From NCBI GenBank assembly GCA_900551775.1, contig URXI01000245.1, forward strand, positions 1 to 6,570: a stretch of 6,570 bases of DNA, read 5' to 3'. The DNA is from an uncultured Eubacterium sp. GTDB taxonomy: Bacteria; Bacillota; Clostridia; Peptostreptococcales; Anaerovoracaceae. Shown here one piece after another: positions 1 through 6,107 of this stretch. The notes below the pieces were generated by a model that saw only the letters and a program-made list of their open reading frames with translations, was not told the DNA's origin and searched no databases. Position 1 is the stretch's first letter, and every line of letters begins with the position of its first letter. Made by a program: the position numbers and the translations under genes.

Positions 1-559
1 TATCGCAGAGTATCCCTGTCAGATCATCCGCAGCCACATGACCGAAATATTCTTCCTCCGGCACCTGCGCCAATTCCAATGTACGGAGGTAGAGATCGTT
101 CGCACCATCCTCTCGCTTTGCCAGCACCATTTGGCGCACGGCTTCCAACACAGCGTTCATGTCGTTGATCCGCATATCCGCGATGCGGTCAACATAAATT
201 TCCGCGTCCAGCATCAACCGCTGAAAATCTTTATGGCAGATCAGCTCCGACAGCAGCCGGTGGTTGAACTGCCCGCCTTTCAATACTTCAATCGCACCGT
301 CACCCAAATGCAGGGCTTCCAGCTCTGTGTTTGGGTGATTTTTTGTTTCCGTCAATCCCATCAGGTAATCGGCGGACACCCCGTAGAACTTTGCCAGCGC
401 CGCGATGCTGAACGGGCTGATGTCTTTGAAATCGTCCGCCTCATATTTGCCGAGGGCAGCACGGGAAATCCCCGTCGCCTCGGAAAGCTGTTCCAGCGTC
501 AGGCCGCGTTCTATCCGCAAATCTTTAAGCCGCTCCGGGATTGTCAGTTTGATATTCAT
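1..559 (-). CDS. XRE-family transcriptional regulator, C-terminus cut by window edge
   Basis: Reading the minus strand from ATG at 559-557 gives 186 codons without a stop, running off the left edge. Residues 8-70 form a Cro/CI-type helix-turn-helix domain: RLKDLRIERGLTLEQLSEAT, then GISRAALGKYE as the recognition region, and a typical FYGVSADYLMGL ending. The remaining part is acidic and helical and carries no motif I recognise. Proteins of this build are common as regulators on clostridial conjugative elements. The start is supported by an AGGAGAGGGGG-type ribosome binding site 10-20 bases upstream and a TGCTATAAT extended -10 box further upstream. It is transcribed away from all other genes in the window, so it may act on its own promoter and on the spacer region. 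The DNA-binding role is well supported; the target is unknown. Confidence 0.88.
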   Translation of the reverse strand, partial: MNIKLTIPERLKDLRIERGLTLEQLSEATGISRAALGKYEADDFKDISPFSIAALAKFYGVSADYLMGLTETKNHPNTELEALHLGDGAIEVLKGGQFNHRLLSELICHKDFQRLMLDAEIYVDRIADMRINDMNAVLEAVRQMVLAKREDGANDLYLRTLELAQVPEEEYFGHVAADDLTGILCD

Positions 560-587
560 ATCCGCGCCCCCTCTCCTTCTGCTTTCT

Positions 588-596
588 ATTATAGCA
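588..596 (-). promoter_or_regulatory. Extended -10 promoter for the XRE regulator
   Basis: On the minus strand the bases read TGCTATAAT, which is a perfect -10 hexamer (593-588) with the TG extension. It lies about 30 bases ahead of the ATG at 559, with the ribosome binding site between them. No convincing -35 box is visible at 16-18 bases; the closest is TTCCAC, which is poor. That is usual for extended -10 promoters and may mean activator dependence. Confidence 0.65.
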
Positions 597-613
597 CAGA
601 TTTCTATAAGCGT

Positions 614-623
614 GGAAATTTCC
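614..623. repeat. 10-bp perfect palindrome, candidate operator
   Basis: GGAAATTTCC is self-complementary, and its flanks add an imperfect AAGC/GCTT outer match. It sits about 20 bases upstream of the -10 box of the XRE regulator gene, roughly where the -35 region should be, so bound protein there would affect that promoter. An operator for autoregulation is an inference from position only. Confidence 0.35.
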
Positions 624-776
624 GCTTTTCGCACCCTTTTTCCAACCTCTTGGATATACGGGAACAGGCCCGATTTTTCGTTAAACTGTACTTGTCGAGA
701 GACGACAGCACCTTGAAAACCACATGACCGTCCGAATGGGATACCCTCGGCAGGGGAAGCAGCGCCATGACCCCGA

Positions 777-802
777 GTGCTTGAAAGCACGGGAAAGCGT
801 GC
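777..802. repeat. Overlapping alternative hairpin arms
   Basis: GTGCT (777-781) can pair with AGCAC (786-790) across a TGAA loop. The overlapping GCACG (787-791) can instead pair with CGTGC (798-802) across GGAAAG. The two stems share the middle arm and cannot form together, which resembles a small RNA switch. The stems are only 5 bp, so chance is possible. Confidence 0.3.
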
Positions 803-905
803 CAATGCCGGAATACGCCGCTGAAAAGGCAGGGGCAGGAACGGCATTCGGGGAGAACGGCAAAATGCAGCGATATTTTCAAAGGAAGTGAAAACAGCGA
901 AAAAT

Positions 906-980
906 CCGGCGTTTTCATATTGATAACGCCATCAAAGCGCGATACGCCGGATGGCGAAGCGGGTACGCTGTCCGGCGTAC
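906..980. repeat. Three TCCGGCGT half-sites including a 9-bp inverted repeat
   Basis: The 8-mer TCCGGCGT occurs at 906-913 and 972-979 on the plus strand and as its complement ACGCCGGA at 945-952. The last two extend to a 9-bp inverted repeat, TACGCCGGA (944-952) and TCCGGCGTA (972-980), with 19 bases between them. A partial copy ATACGCCG lies at 813-820. Repeated half-sites upstream of a gene suggest protein binding or a stem-loop; no binding protein is identified. Confidence 0.45.
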
Positions 981-1170
981 AATTATCCCAACCCGCAGAA
1001 AACCACGCGAAATGGTGAAGTTGAATCCTGTCACTTGTGAACAGGGCTTCGCAGGCGGCAGAGAAAACAGTTATTCTCATACCATGATCCAACGCCCATC
1101 AATGAACCCAGTACGCTCACCAGCGCACCGGCTTCACCGCCAAGCGAACGAAAAAAGGAGGGCAAAAGCC

Positions 1171-1401
1171 ATGAGAAACAAAGAGATTTACCGAAACGAG
1201 ATTAAGTCATATATTATCCGGGCCGGGATGACCATGAGCGAAGCCGTGGAAATCCTGGCCGACGAATACGGTTGGAGCAGCAGCGTCCCCAATCTGTCGG
1301 ACAAGCTGAAACGCGGCAGTCTGCGCTACGGTGAGGCGGTGGAGCTGGCCGATGTGTTAGGGTATGACATTGTTTGGCAGAAGCGCCGGGAGGTGAGATA
1401 A
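1171..1401 (+). CDS. Small helix-turn-helix-like protein of the element backbone
   Basis: This 76-residue protein starts at ATG 1171 behind an ideal AAGGAGGG site (1155-1162) with 8 bases of spacing; the frame is open further upstream but that part has no start signal and looks non-coding. It is charged and helical. Residues 16-40 (IIRAGMTMSEAVEILADEYG) and 41-65 (NLSDKLKRGSLRYGEAVELA) resemble a degenerate XRE fold in which an N-L-S-x-K-L-x-R-G segment takes the place of the recognition helix, followed by a DVLGYDIVW segment. I recall close relatives on clostridial mobile elements, often poorly or wrongly named in automatic annotation; I do not assign a function. A DNA-binding accessory of transfer or regulation is plausible. 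It is the last backbone gene before the AT-rich restriction cluster. Confidence 0.8.
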   Translation: MRNKEIYRNEIKSYIIRAGMTMSEAVEILADEYGWSSSVPNLSDKLKRGSLRYGEAVELADVLGYDIVWQKRREVR

Positions 1402-1512
1402 ATCACTGGAAGCCACTTTCAATATATATTAGCGTACACCACTCATATCAGCATGAGAGTCATCAAGCCGAGCAAAAAGTTGAGATAGCTACTTAAAATA
1501 ACAACCAAGAAG

Positions 1513-1541
1513 TTTACTTTGCTCTGGATTCATGGTATACT
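1513..1541 (+). promoter_or_regulatory. Promoter of the restriction-modification operon
   Basis: TTTACT (1513-1518) and TATACT (1536-1541) are separated by exactly 17 bases, and the -10 box is preceded by TGG, giving an extended -10. It lies 38 bases ahead of the regulator gene and is the only good promoter I see for the five-gene cluster. Confidence 0.7.
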
Positions 1542-1548
1542 ATATCAT
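1532..1548. promoter_or_regulatory. Dyad over the -10 box, candidate operator
   Basis: The arms ATGGTATA (1532-1539) and TATATCAT (1541-1548) are inverted repeats matching at 7 of 8 positions around a central C. The dyad covers the whole -10 hexamer, so a dimer bound here would block the promoter. The downstream Cro/CI-type protein is the obvious candidate ligand, giving negative autoregulation; this is an inference. Confidence 0.45.
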
Positions 1549-1578
1549 GCAATCTACTAATGTGGGGAGGGAAAATTC

Positions 1579-1806
1579 ATGCCGGTACATTGCAATCTAT
1601 CAACGCTTATGGGCAAGAACCGTTTTTCGATTCAAGATGTGCATAAGCAGACGGGATTGTCACGAAATACTATTTCCAACTTATACAACGATAAAGCTAC
1701 ACGCATTGATTATGATACAGTTGAGAAACTATGCCAGCTATTTGAGTGTTCGCTCGATGAGTTGTTTGAAATATGTATTACAGCGGACAAACATAACGCT
1801 GATTGA
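1579..1806 (+). CDS. Cro/CI-type regulator of the restriction-modification operon
   Basis: This 75-residue protein is almost entirely one helix-turn-helix domain. Residues 17-37 (SIQDVHKQTGLSRNT and following ISNLYN) form the turn and recognition helix, and DYDTVEKLCQLFECSLDELFE (44-64) matches the usual C-terminal half of the short XRE proteins of the HTH_26 kind. The start at ATG 1579 follows GGGGAGGG (1564-1571) with 7 bases of spacing. It opens the operon and ends 22 bases before the first methyltransferase. Position and size resemble controller proteins of type II restriction-modification systems, which delay nuclease expression until the host DNA is methylated. Whether it is a true controller or a plain repressor cannot be told from sequence; no classical C-box was recognised. 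Confidence 0.85.
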   Translation: MPVHCNLSTLMGKNRFSIQDVHKQTGLSRNTISNLYNDKATRIDYDTVEKLCQLFECSLDELFEICITADKHNAD

Positions 1807-1828
1807 CCGAGCATAGGAGAAAACTGTT

Positions 1829-2764
1829 ATGAAAATCATTTCGTTATTTAGTGGAGCTGGCGGATTGGACTTGGGTTTGATTCAAGCTGGCAACACTATT
1901 ATCTGGGCTAACGATATTGATAAGGATGCTGTAGCAACCTACAGAGAGAATATCGGAGATCACATTGTTTGTGACGATATTAAGAATATTGATATTTCTG
2001 CATTGCCTAATGCTGATGTTGTTGTAGGTGGTTTCCCTTGTCAGGGATTCTCACAGGCTAATAGGTTGAGAACTCTTGAGGATGATAGAAATCAGCTTTA
2101 CCGTTTTTTCTACAACACAATCAAAGTTAAACAGCCTAAATATTTTATTGCAGAAAATGTTAAAGGGATTCTTAGTCTTGGTAAAGGTGAAGCAATCAAG
2201 CAAATCGTGGCTGACTTTGAAGCCGCTGGTTATATCACATCTGTTAATCTTGTGAATATGGCAGACTATGGTGTGCCGCAGACAAGACAAAGAGTTATTA
2301 TCATTGGACAAAGAGTAGACTTGGGCAAGGAATTGCGTTTTATCTTCCCGCAGCCCACTCATTCTAAAACGGGTGAATTACCCCAATGGGTGTCAATCAA
2401 AGAAGCAATCGATCACTTTCCTGATCCCGACAAAGAAAATAATGTCCTAAATCATGTCTACTCAGCTTACAAAGTCGAGTATCGTAATTTCACAGGACAT
2501 AGAAAGACTGATCCCGATAAGCCGTCTCCTACTGTTCTTGCACGAGGGAATGGAAAGGGCGGCGTTTGTGCTATCCCGCATTACAATGGAAGGCGTAGAT
2601 TAACAATCCGAGAGAGCGCAAGTGTCCAAACTTTTCCAGAAGATTTTCACTTTGTTGGAACTATGAACTCATGTTATCGACAGATTGGAAATGCTGTCCC
2701 GGTTTTGTTTGCCCGAAAACTTGGAGACGAACTGATGAGACTCGAAAAGGAAGAAAATGTATGA
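1829..2764 (+). CDS. DNA (cytosine-5-)-methyltransferase, first copy
   Basis: This 311-residue enzyme transfers a methyl group from S-adenosylmethionine to carbon 5 of cytosine in a specific DNA site. The conserved blocks appear in order: motif I SLFSGAGGLDLG (5-16), motif IV GGFPCQGFS (67-75) with catalytic Cys71, motif VI ENV (109-111), motif VIII QTRQRV (151-156), motif IX KPSPTVLARG (231-240) and motif X YRQIGNAVP (283-291). The target recognition region between motifs VIII and IX is short, about residues 165-230, so the enzyme is near the lower size limit of the family and complete. ATG 1829 follows AGGAGA (1815-1820) with 8 bases of spacing. Its stop overlaps the start of the second copy by 4 bases. 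The recognition sequence cannot be read from the protein. Confidence 0.96.
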   Translation: MKIISLFSGAGGLDLGLIQAGNTIIWANDIDKDAVATYRENIGDHIVCDDIKNIDISALPNADVVVGGFPCQGFSQANRLRTLEDDRNQLYRFFYNTIKVKQPKYFIAENVKGILSLGKGEAIKQIVADFEAAGYITSVNLVNMADYGVPQTRQRVIIIGQRVDLGKELRFIFPQPTHSKTGELPQWVSIKEAIDHFPDPDKENNVLNHVYSAYKVEYRNFTGHRKTDPDKPSPTVLARGNGKGGVCAIPHYNGRRRLTIRESASVQTFPEDFHFVGTMNSCYRQIGNAVPVLFARKLGDELMRLEKEENV

Positions 2765-3693
2765 AGGTAGTATCTCTTTTTAGTGGAGCAGGAGGGCTTG
2801 ATTTGGGTTTCAAAATGGCTGGGCACGAAATCATTTGGGCAAATGATTTATATGAGGATGCCGTTGAAACATACAGGCATAATTTAGGAGATCATATTAT
2901 CTGCGAAGATATATCTAAAATTGATGCGAAAGAAATTCCAGAATGTGATATTATCATCGGTGGCTTTCCTTGCCAGGGCTTTTCTGTCGCTAATATGAAA
3001 CGCCACGAAGCCGATGAACGCAACGCGTTATATAAACAATTGATCAGAGTGATTGATGCTAAAAAGCCCAAGTTTTTTTTGGCGGAAAATGTCAAGGGCC
3101 TTACAAATTTAGCTAAAGGCGCTGTATTCAAAATGATTCTTAGCGATTTTGCTGCGCTGGGATACAAAGTGAGTTATCGCATACTTAATGCTGCTGACTA
3201 CGGGGTTCCGCAAACACGGCAAAGAGTCATTATAATTGGAGTCCGTAACGATATTGACTTTGAGTATATATTCCCCTTACCGACTCATAGCAAAGATGGT
3301 GGAGATGGACTGCCACGGTGGGTAAGTGTCGGTGAAGCATTGTCGGATATACCCGACCCCGATCTTCCCAATGACTTGCCTAATCATGATTATTCAAAAT
3401 ACAAGCTGCAATTTAACGGTTATCTTGGGCATAGAGCTTTAGACCCTGAAAAGCCTGCTCCAACTGTTACCGCCCGCGGCGATAACAAAGGCGGTGTTGT
3501 TATTTTACCTCATCCGAATGCTCAACGAAGAATGTCTTGCCGTGAATTGGCAGCGGTACAGAGTTTTCCGTTGGATTATAGGTTTTTCGGCAATCGCTCA
3601 TCGGTGTATCGTCAGATCGGAAATGCAGTCCCACCATTGCTGGGTTATGCCGTTGCAAATGTTTTCAATCAATACGAAGGGAGTGACAAGTAG
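2761..3693 (+). CDS. DNA (cytosine-5-)-methyltransferase, second copy
   Basis: This 310-residue enzyme is a paralogue of the preceding one, identical at roughly half or more of its residues by eye and nearly collinear with it. It has motif I SLFSGAGGLDLG (5-16), GGFPCQGFS with catalytic Cys71, ENV (109-111), QTRQRV (151-156), KPAPTVTARG (231-240) and YRQIGNAVP (283-291), so both copies look active. ATG 2761 is preferred over an upstream in-frame ATG at 2671 because it aligns with the first copy, follows AGGAAG (2748-2753), and forms an ATGA overlap with the preceding stop, which suggests translational coupling. The recognition regions of the two enzymes are also similar, both containing NH-x-YS-x-YK and GHR-x2-DP, so the targets may be related. 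A pair of this kind usually methylates the two strands of an asymmetric site. Confidence 0.96.
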   Translation: MKVVSLFSGAGGLDLGFKMAGHEIIWANDLYEDAVETYRHNLGDHIICEDISKIDAKEIPECDIIIGGFPCQGFSVANMKRHEADERNALYKQLIRVIDAKKPKFFLAENVKGLTNLAKGAVFKMILSDFAALGYKVSYRILNAADYGVPQTRQRVIIIGVRNDIDFEYIFPLPTHSKDGGDGLPRWVSVGEALSDIPDPDLPNDLPNHDYSKYKLQFNGYLGHRALDPEKPAPTVTARGDNKGGVVILPHPNAQRRMSCRELAAVQSFPLDYRFFGNRSSVYRQIGNAVPPLLGYAVANVFNQYEGSDK

Positions 3694-4944
3694 ATGTTCT
3701 CAAAAGATTTTGTTCCGACAAAACCCTTCCCTGATTTCAAGTGGAAATGGGCTTGTTTACAATGCACCGAGGGTATCAACGACCCCGTTGTCTTATTGGG
3801 TGTTCTTTTCCGTATGAAAAAGCTGGAAGGCCGTGGGTTGAAATATAGTTCGCAGGAATTTGCGGATGAGCTTGTTGAGCTGTCGAATGATATAAGTGAC
3901 TCCATTGGTGTTGATCTGGCACGGCGAACAGGCGAACGAAACATTATTCGTAACTCCGGTCAATATTGGAAAGCTGTCGGGCTAATCCCTGATGACAGCC
4001 GAGGTTATATCCGCCTTACCGATTTTGGCCGCCGGGTTGCTGAGCATGATATTTCTCAGACAGAGTTTTCTGCAATAACGATTCAGACATTCAAGTTGCC
4101 GAACAGTCATATCCAGACTCCTGCTGAATGTTTAAACTGGGAAAGCCACAGCCTTATCATTTATCCTCTCAGAATAATTTTGTCGGTAATAATGGAACTT
4201 AAAAAGAGAGGACAAGGCTACTTAACCACCACGGAACTGACCAAAATCATTATACCGCTTTCCGGCTGCCATGCACAAACCGATGACTATGTGAATTTTG
4301 TCCTTTGGTATCGCGCCGGTGAGGTCACCGTTGCTGACTGGCCGAATTGTTGTGAAGGAGCTAATGATTTTCGCATTGCCCGAGAATATCTACTGTTTCT
4401 CGAAAACTATGGTTACTTGGAAAAAGCAGATGGAGTAACAAGGGATGCCGAGCGGTATCACCTTAATGCGCTTATCGAATCTGAGATTGCTGAAATTCTT
4501 GCAACTCCGATTACCGACGCTTCTCTGCAAATGATCTTGAATCAAATTCGAACAAGCGAAGTTGCATCAGAAGTAGAGCGCAAACGGGTTCAAAATTTTA
4601 GAATCAGCCGACCCAACCAAGCTAAATTTCGCCATGATGTTCTTGCCGCTTGTCAGAGGTGCATTATTACAAATGTGACCATGCCAGAGGTTCTTGAGGC
4701 TGCACATATTAAGCCATTCAAATACAACGGTGAAGATACCATTGCAAATGGTTTTGCGATGAGAACAGATATTCACACCTTATTTGATGCTGGCCATCTT
4801 CGCATTTCTGAAACAGGTGTGGTTGAACTTTCTACAAGAGCACGGATGGACTATGGCGCGACTATTCCACCGAGAATTGTACTTCCCGACTTTACCAACC
4901 GAGACTTTATTAGATGGCGTTGGGAGAACTACAACGGGATATAA
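3694..4944 (+). CDS. HNH_2-domain endonuclease, likely restriction enzyme
   Basis: This 416-residue protein ends in an HNH nuclease domain of the HNH_2 kind, about residues 310-370. It has CQRC (320-323), EAAHIKP (335-341) with the metal-binding His338, Asn352 in ANGF, and RTDIHTLFD (357-365) with His361. The first 300 residues have no motif I can name with certainty; IIRNSGQYWKAVGLI (84-98) followed by IRLTDFG, and a later helical part with an LTTTEL segment, look like winged-helix DNA-recognition modules and faintly recall AlwI-type enzymes. ATG 3694 directly abuts the TAG of the second methyltransferase and follows AAGGGAG (3677-3683). Being coupled to two methyltransferases makes it the best candidate for the cognate nuclease, which would cut unmethylated invading DNA. 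Nuclease activity is well supported; specificity is unknown. Confidence 0.85.
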   Translation: MFSKDFVPTKPFPDFKWKWACLQCTEGINDPVVLLGVLFRMKKLEGRGLKYSSQEFADELVELSNDISDSIGVDLARRTGERNIIRNSGQYWKAVGLIPDDSRGYIRLTDFGRRVAEHDISQTEFSAITIQTFKLPNSHIQTPAECLNWESHSLIIYPLRIILSVIMELKKRGQGYLTTTELTKIIIPLSGCHAQTDDYVNFVLWYRAGEVTVADWPNCCEGANDFRIAREYLLFLENYGYLEKADGVTRDAERYHLNALIESEIAEILATPITDASLQMILNQIRTSEVASEVERKRVQNFRISRPNQAKFRHDVLAACQRCIITNVTMPEVLEAAHIKPFKYNGEDTIANGFAMRTDIHTLFDAGHLRISETGVVELSTRARMDYGATIPPRIVLPDFTNRDFIRWRWENYNGI

Positions 4945-4968
4945 TATCGTTTCTCATTCTTATGTGAT

Positions 4969-4973
4969 GGAGG
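4969..4973 (+). promoter_or_regulatory. Ribosome binding site that fixes a TTG start
   Basis: GGAGG lies 7 bases before TTG at 4981. The first in-frame ATG is 41 codons further on with no comparable signal, so TTG is taken as the start of the HEPN gene. Confidence 0.75.
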
Positions 4974-4980
4974 AAACAAT

Positions 4981-5895
4981 TTGTCACAAGAAAAATCAAA
5001 ATTTGAACTACTCCGTGAAAAAAACATCCTTTCTATTTTAGATGGCGATGTCGATTTCGGTACGCTTGAAATCAATGGCACAGACAGCGGCATTAAGATT
5101 TCAATGCCATATTTGAGTGGGCCGACCTTATGTGATATTTCAAACAAATTTGGGCTGCCTGTCACCTACGGGTGGAACGGTGGTGCTCAAAGCAGATGGG
5201 CATATCTTGATGATTTGTTGGCACATTGCATTCAGAACAAACGCGAATCGGACTTGCTTGCATATCTTTTTTCAAAGGGGCAGTTTGTGGATAAACTGAG
5301 AGGGCAGACGCCAGAAGTTATAGAATATGCCTATTCTCAAATCGTAAATGCAGTAATCAATCAGATCAACGGTACCTTGTATTTTGGTGGGAATGAACTT
5401 GTACAGATTGGAAAAGTGTTTGTTGTCCGCAAACTCGGTTCAACCGTTAGTGTATCAGTTCCTTCCGTCAAGACAATAAATAGAAGCTACATTACCGACC
5501 TGTCGGATCGAGCTATGAAAGATGTTATGGACGGGAATTATGATAGCGCCATCACCAAATCACGCACATTACTTGAAGAAGTGTTTTGCTATGTCATAGA
5601 AAAAAAGGGGAACGAGCCGTCCGAAAGTGGTGATATTGGAAAACTCTACAACCAAGTTAAGCAACTATATAATATGCACCAAAGCAAGGATATAGATAAG
5701 CGTATCAACGGATTACTCTCTGGGCTGGAAAAGATTCTTTCTGCAATAGCTGAAATGCGAAACAAAGGAAGCGATTCTCACGGCGTTGGCGCGAAAAGAA
5801 TTAACATTGCGGATCATCACGCACGCTTATTTGTAAACTCCGCAATGACGATGGCAGATTTTATATTAGCCGTTAGTGAAAAAGCATCTCAGTAG
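4981..5895 (+). CDS. HEPN/Abi_C-type abortive infection protein
   Basis: The 304-residue product starts at TTG 4981. Its C-terminal half (about 175-300) is helical and matches the abortive infection C-terminus family (Abi_C): an AITKSRTLLEEVF helix (190-202), a GDIGKLYNQVKQLY segment (217-230), then EMRNKGSDSHGVG. The last contains the HEPN signature, Arg260-Asn261, five residues, His267, which in active HEPN proteins forms the RNA-cutting site. The N-terminal 170 residues have no recognised motif and may sense a trigger or partner. The gene lies 36 bases after the HNH nuclease gene on the same strand and closes the operon. By family it would cleave RNA and halt growth during phage attack. 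Pairing with restriction suggests a back-up role, which is inferred. The TTG start may keep its level low. Confidence 0.82.
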   Translation: MSQEKSKFELLREKNILSILDGDVDFGTLEINGTDSGIKISMPYLSGPTLCDISNKFGLPVTYGWNGGAQSRWAYLDDLLAHCIQNKRESDLLAYLFSKGQFVDKLRGQTPEVIEYAYSQIVNAVINQINGTLYFGGNELVQIGKVFVVRKLGSTVSVSVPSVKTINRSYITDLSDRAMKDVMDGNYDSAITKSRTLLEEVFCYVIEKKGNEPSESGDIGKLYNQVKQLYNMHQSKDIDKRINGLLSGLEKILSAIAEMRNKGSDSHGVGAKRINIADHHARLFVNSAMTMADFILAVSEKASQ

Positions 5896-5906
5896 ATAAC
5901 AATAGT

Positions 5907-5960
5907 CCCTTTGGAACAAAGGGCGCACTTCTATACAGGGGAAAGCCCTGTACCGTGCGC
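5907..5960 (-). other. Candidate origin of transfer with MOBQ-type nick site
   Basis: On the minus strand 5930-5920 reads AAGTGCG/CCCT, matching 11 of 12 bases of the RSF1010/pIP501 nick consensus TAAGTGCGCCCT as I remember it; the predicted nick lies between 5924 and 5923. Just upstream on that strand is a hairpin, TACAGGG (5934-5940) pairing with CCCTGTA (5946-5952), the same order as in RSF1010. On the other side is CCCTTTG-GAA-CAAAGGG (5907-5923). An outer GCGCAC/GTGCGC pair (5923-5928, 5955-5960) encloses the hairpin. The relaxase encoded 570 bases away belongs to the matching family. Transfer from this nick would lead with the restriction cluster and end with the relaxase genes. Confidence 0.7.
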
Positions 5961-5972
5961 TCTGCGAGGCAG

Positions 5973-6071
5973 CAGCCCGGACAGCGAGTGTTCGGGCTGT
6001 TTCGCGTCACTTCGTTCCGAACAAGAGGGCTGCACCCTCTTGCGGCTTCGCCTATCTCCTGCGCTGGCGCA
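5973..6071. repeat. Stem-loop array next to oriT
   Basis: Three further inverted repeats follow the nick region: CAGCCCGGACA (5973-5983) with TGTTCGGGCTG (5989-5999), an 11-bp stem with one G-T pair; CAAGAGGG (6022-6029) with CCCTCTTG (6035-6042), an 8-bp perfect stem; and TGCG/CGCA (6060-6071), a short one. None has a T-run, so they are not terminators. They may be relaxosome-binding sites or a structured leader RNA of the mobilization operon. No coding frame is credible here. Confidence 0.6.
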
Positions 6072-6107
6072 AACAGCACCGCCCGCAAAGTTTTGAATAT
6101 GTGCCCC

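Larger units (their letters stand above)
560..1170. other. Gene-free spacer between divergent regulator genes
   Basis: This 611-base GC-rich stretch has no coding frame that I would accept. It holds the minus-strand promoter (588-596), the palindrome at 614-623, a small inverted repeat TGTCG-AGAGA-CGACA (693-707), alternative hairpin arms at 777-802, a dyad TTGAT-AACGCC-ATCAA (921-936) and repeated TCCGGCGT half-sites (906-980). The number of dyads suggests a regulatory or leader-RNA region of the element backbone. A 162-codon minus-strand frame covers much of it, but its translation looks like non-coding sequence. Confidence 0.5.
1402..5905 (+). other. Restriction-modification and HEPN cargo cluster
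   Basis: Five same-strand genes with very tight spacing lie between two GC-rich backbone blocks and are visibly AT-richer than either. Gene content is regulator, two cytosine-5 methyltransferases, HNH endonuclease and HEPN protein. The left limit follows the stop codon at 1399-1401 and the right limit precedes the oriT-like inverted repeat at 5907. No transposase, integrase or terminal inverted repeat is visible at either limit, so the way it was inserted is unknown. The exact boundaries are approximate. Confidence 0.6.

Noticed and set aside
38..727. 229-codon open frame on the plus strand
   Set aside because: It lies opposite the XRE regulator gene, which has a clear domain, promoter and ribosome binding site. 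It is a shadow frame produced by GC-rich codon use.
604..1092. 162-codon open frame on the minus strand in the left spacer
   Set aside because: The translation is rich in Cys, Phe, Ser and His without any domain pattern, and the frame covers several inverted repeats; I saw no supporting start signal and read the region as non-coding.
2671..2760. Longer start for the second methyltransferase
   Set aside because: The 30 extra residues overlap the end of the first methyltransferase in another frame and do not resemble the family; ATG 2761 aligns with the first copy and has a ribosome binding site.
5907..5923. Inverted repeat CCCTTTG/CAAAGGG as a terminator for the defence operon
   Set aside because: It is a neat 7-bp stem just after the HEPN gene but no T-run follows; the bases after it are the nick-site match.
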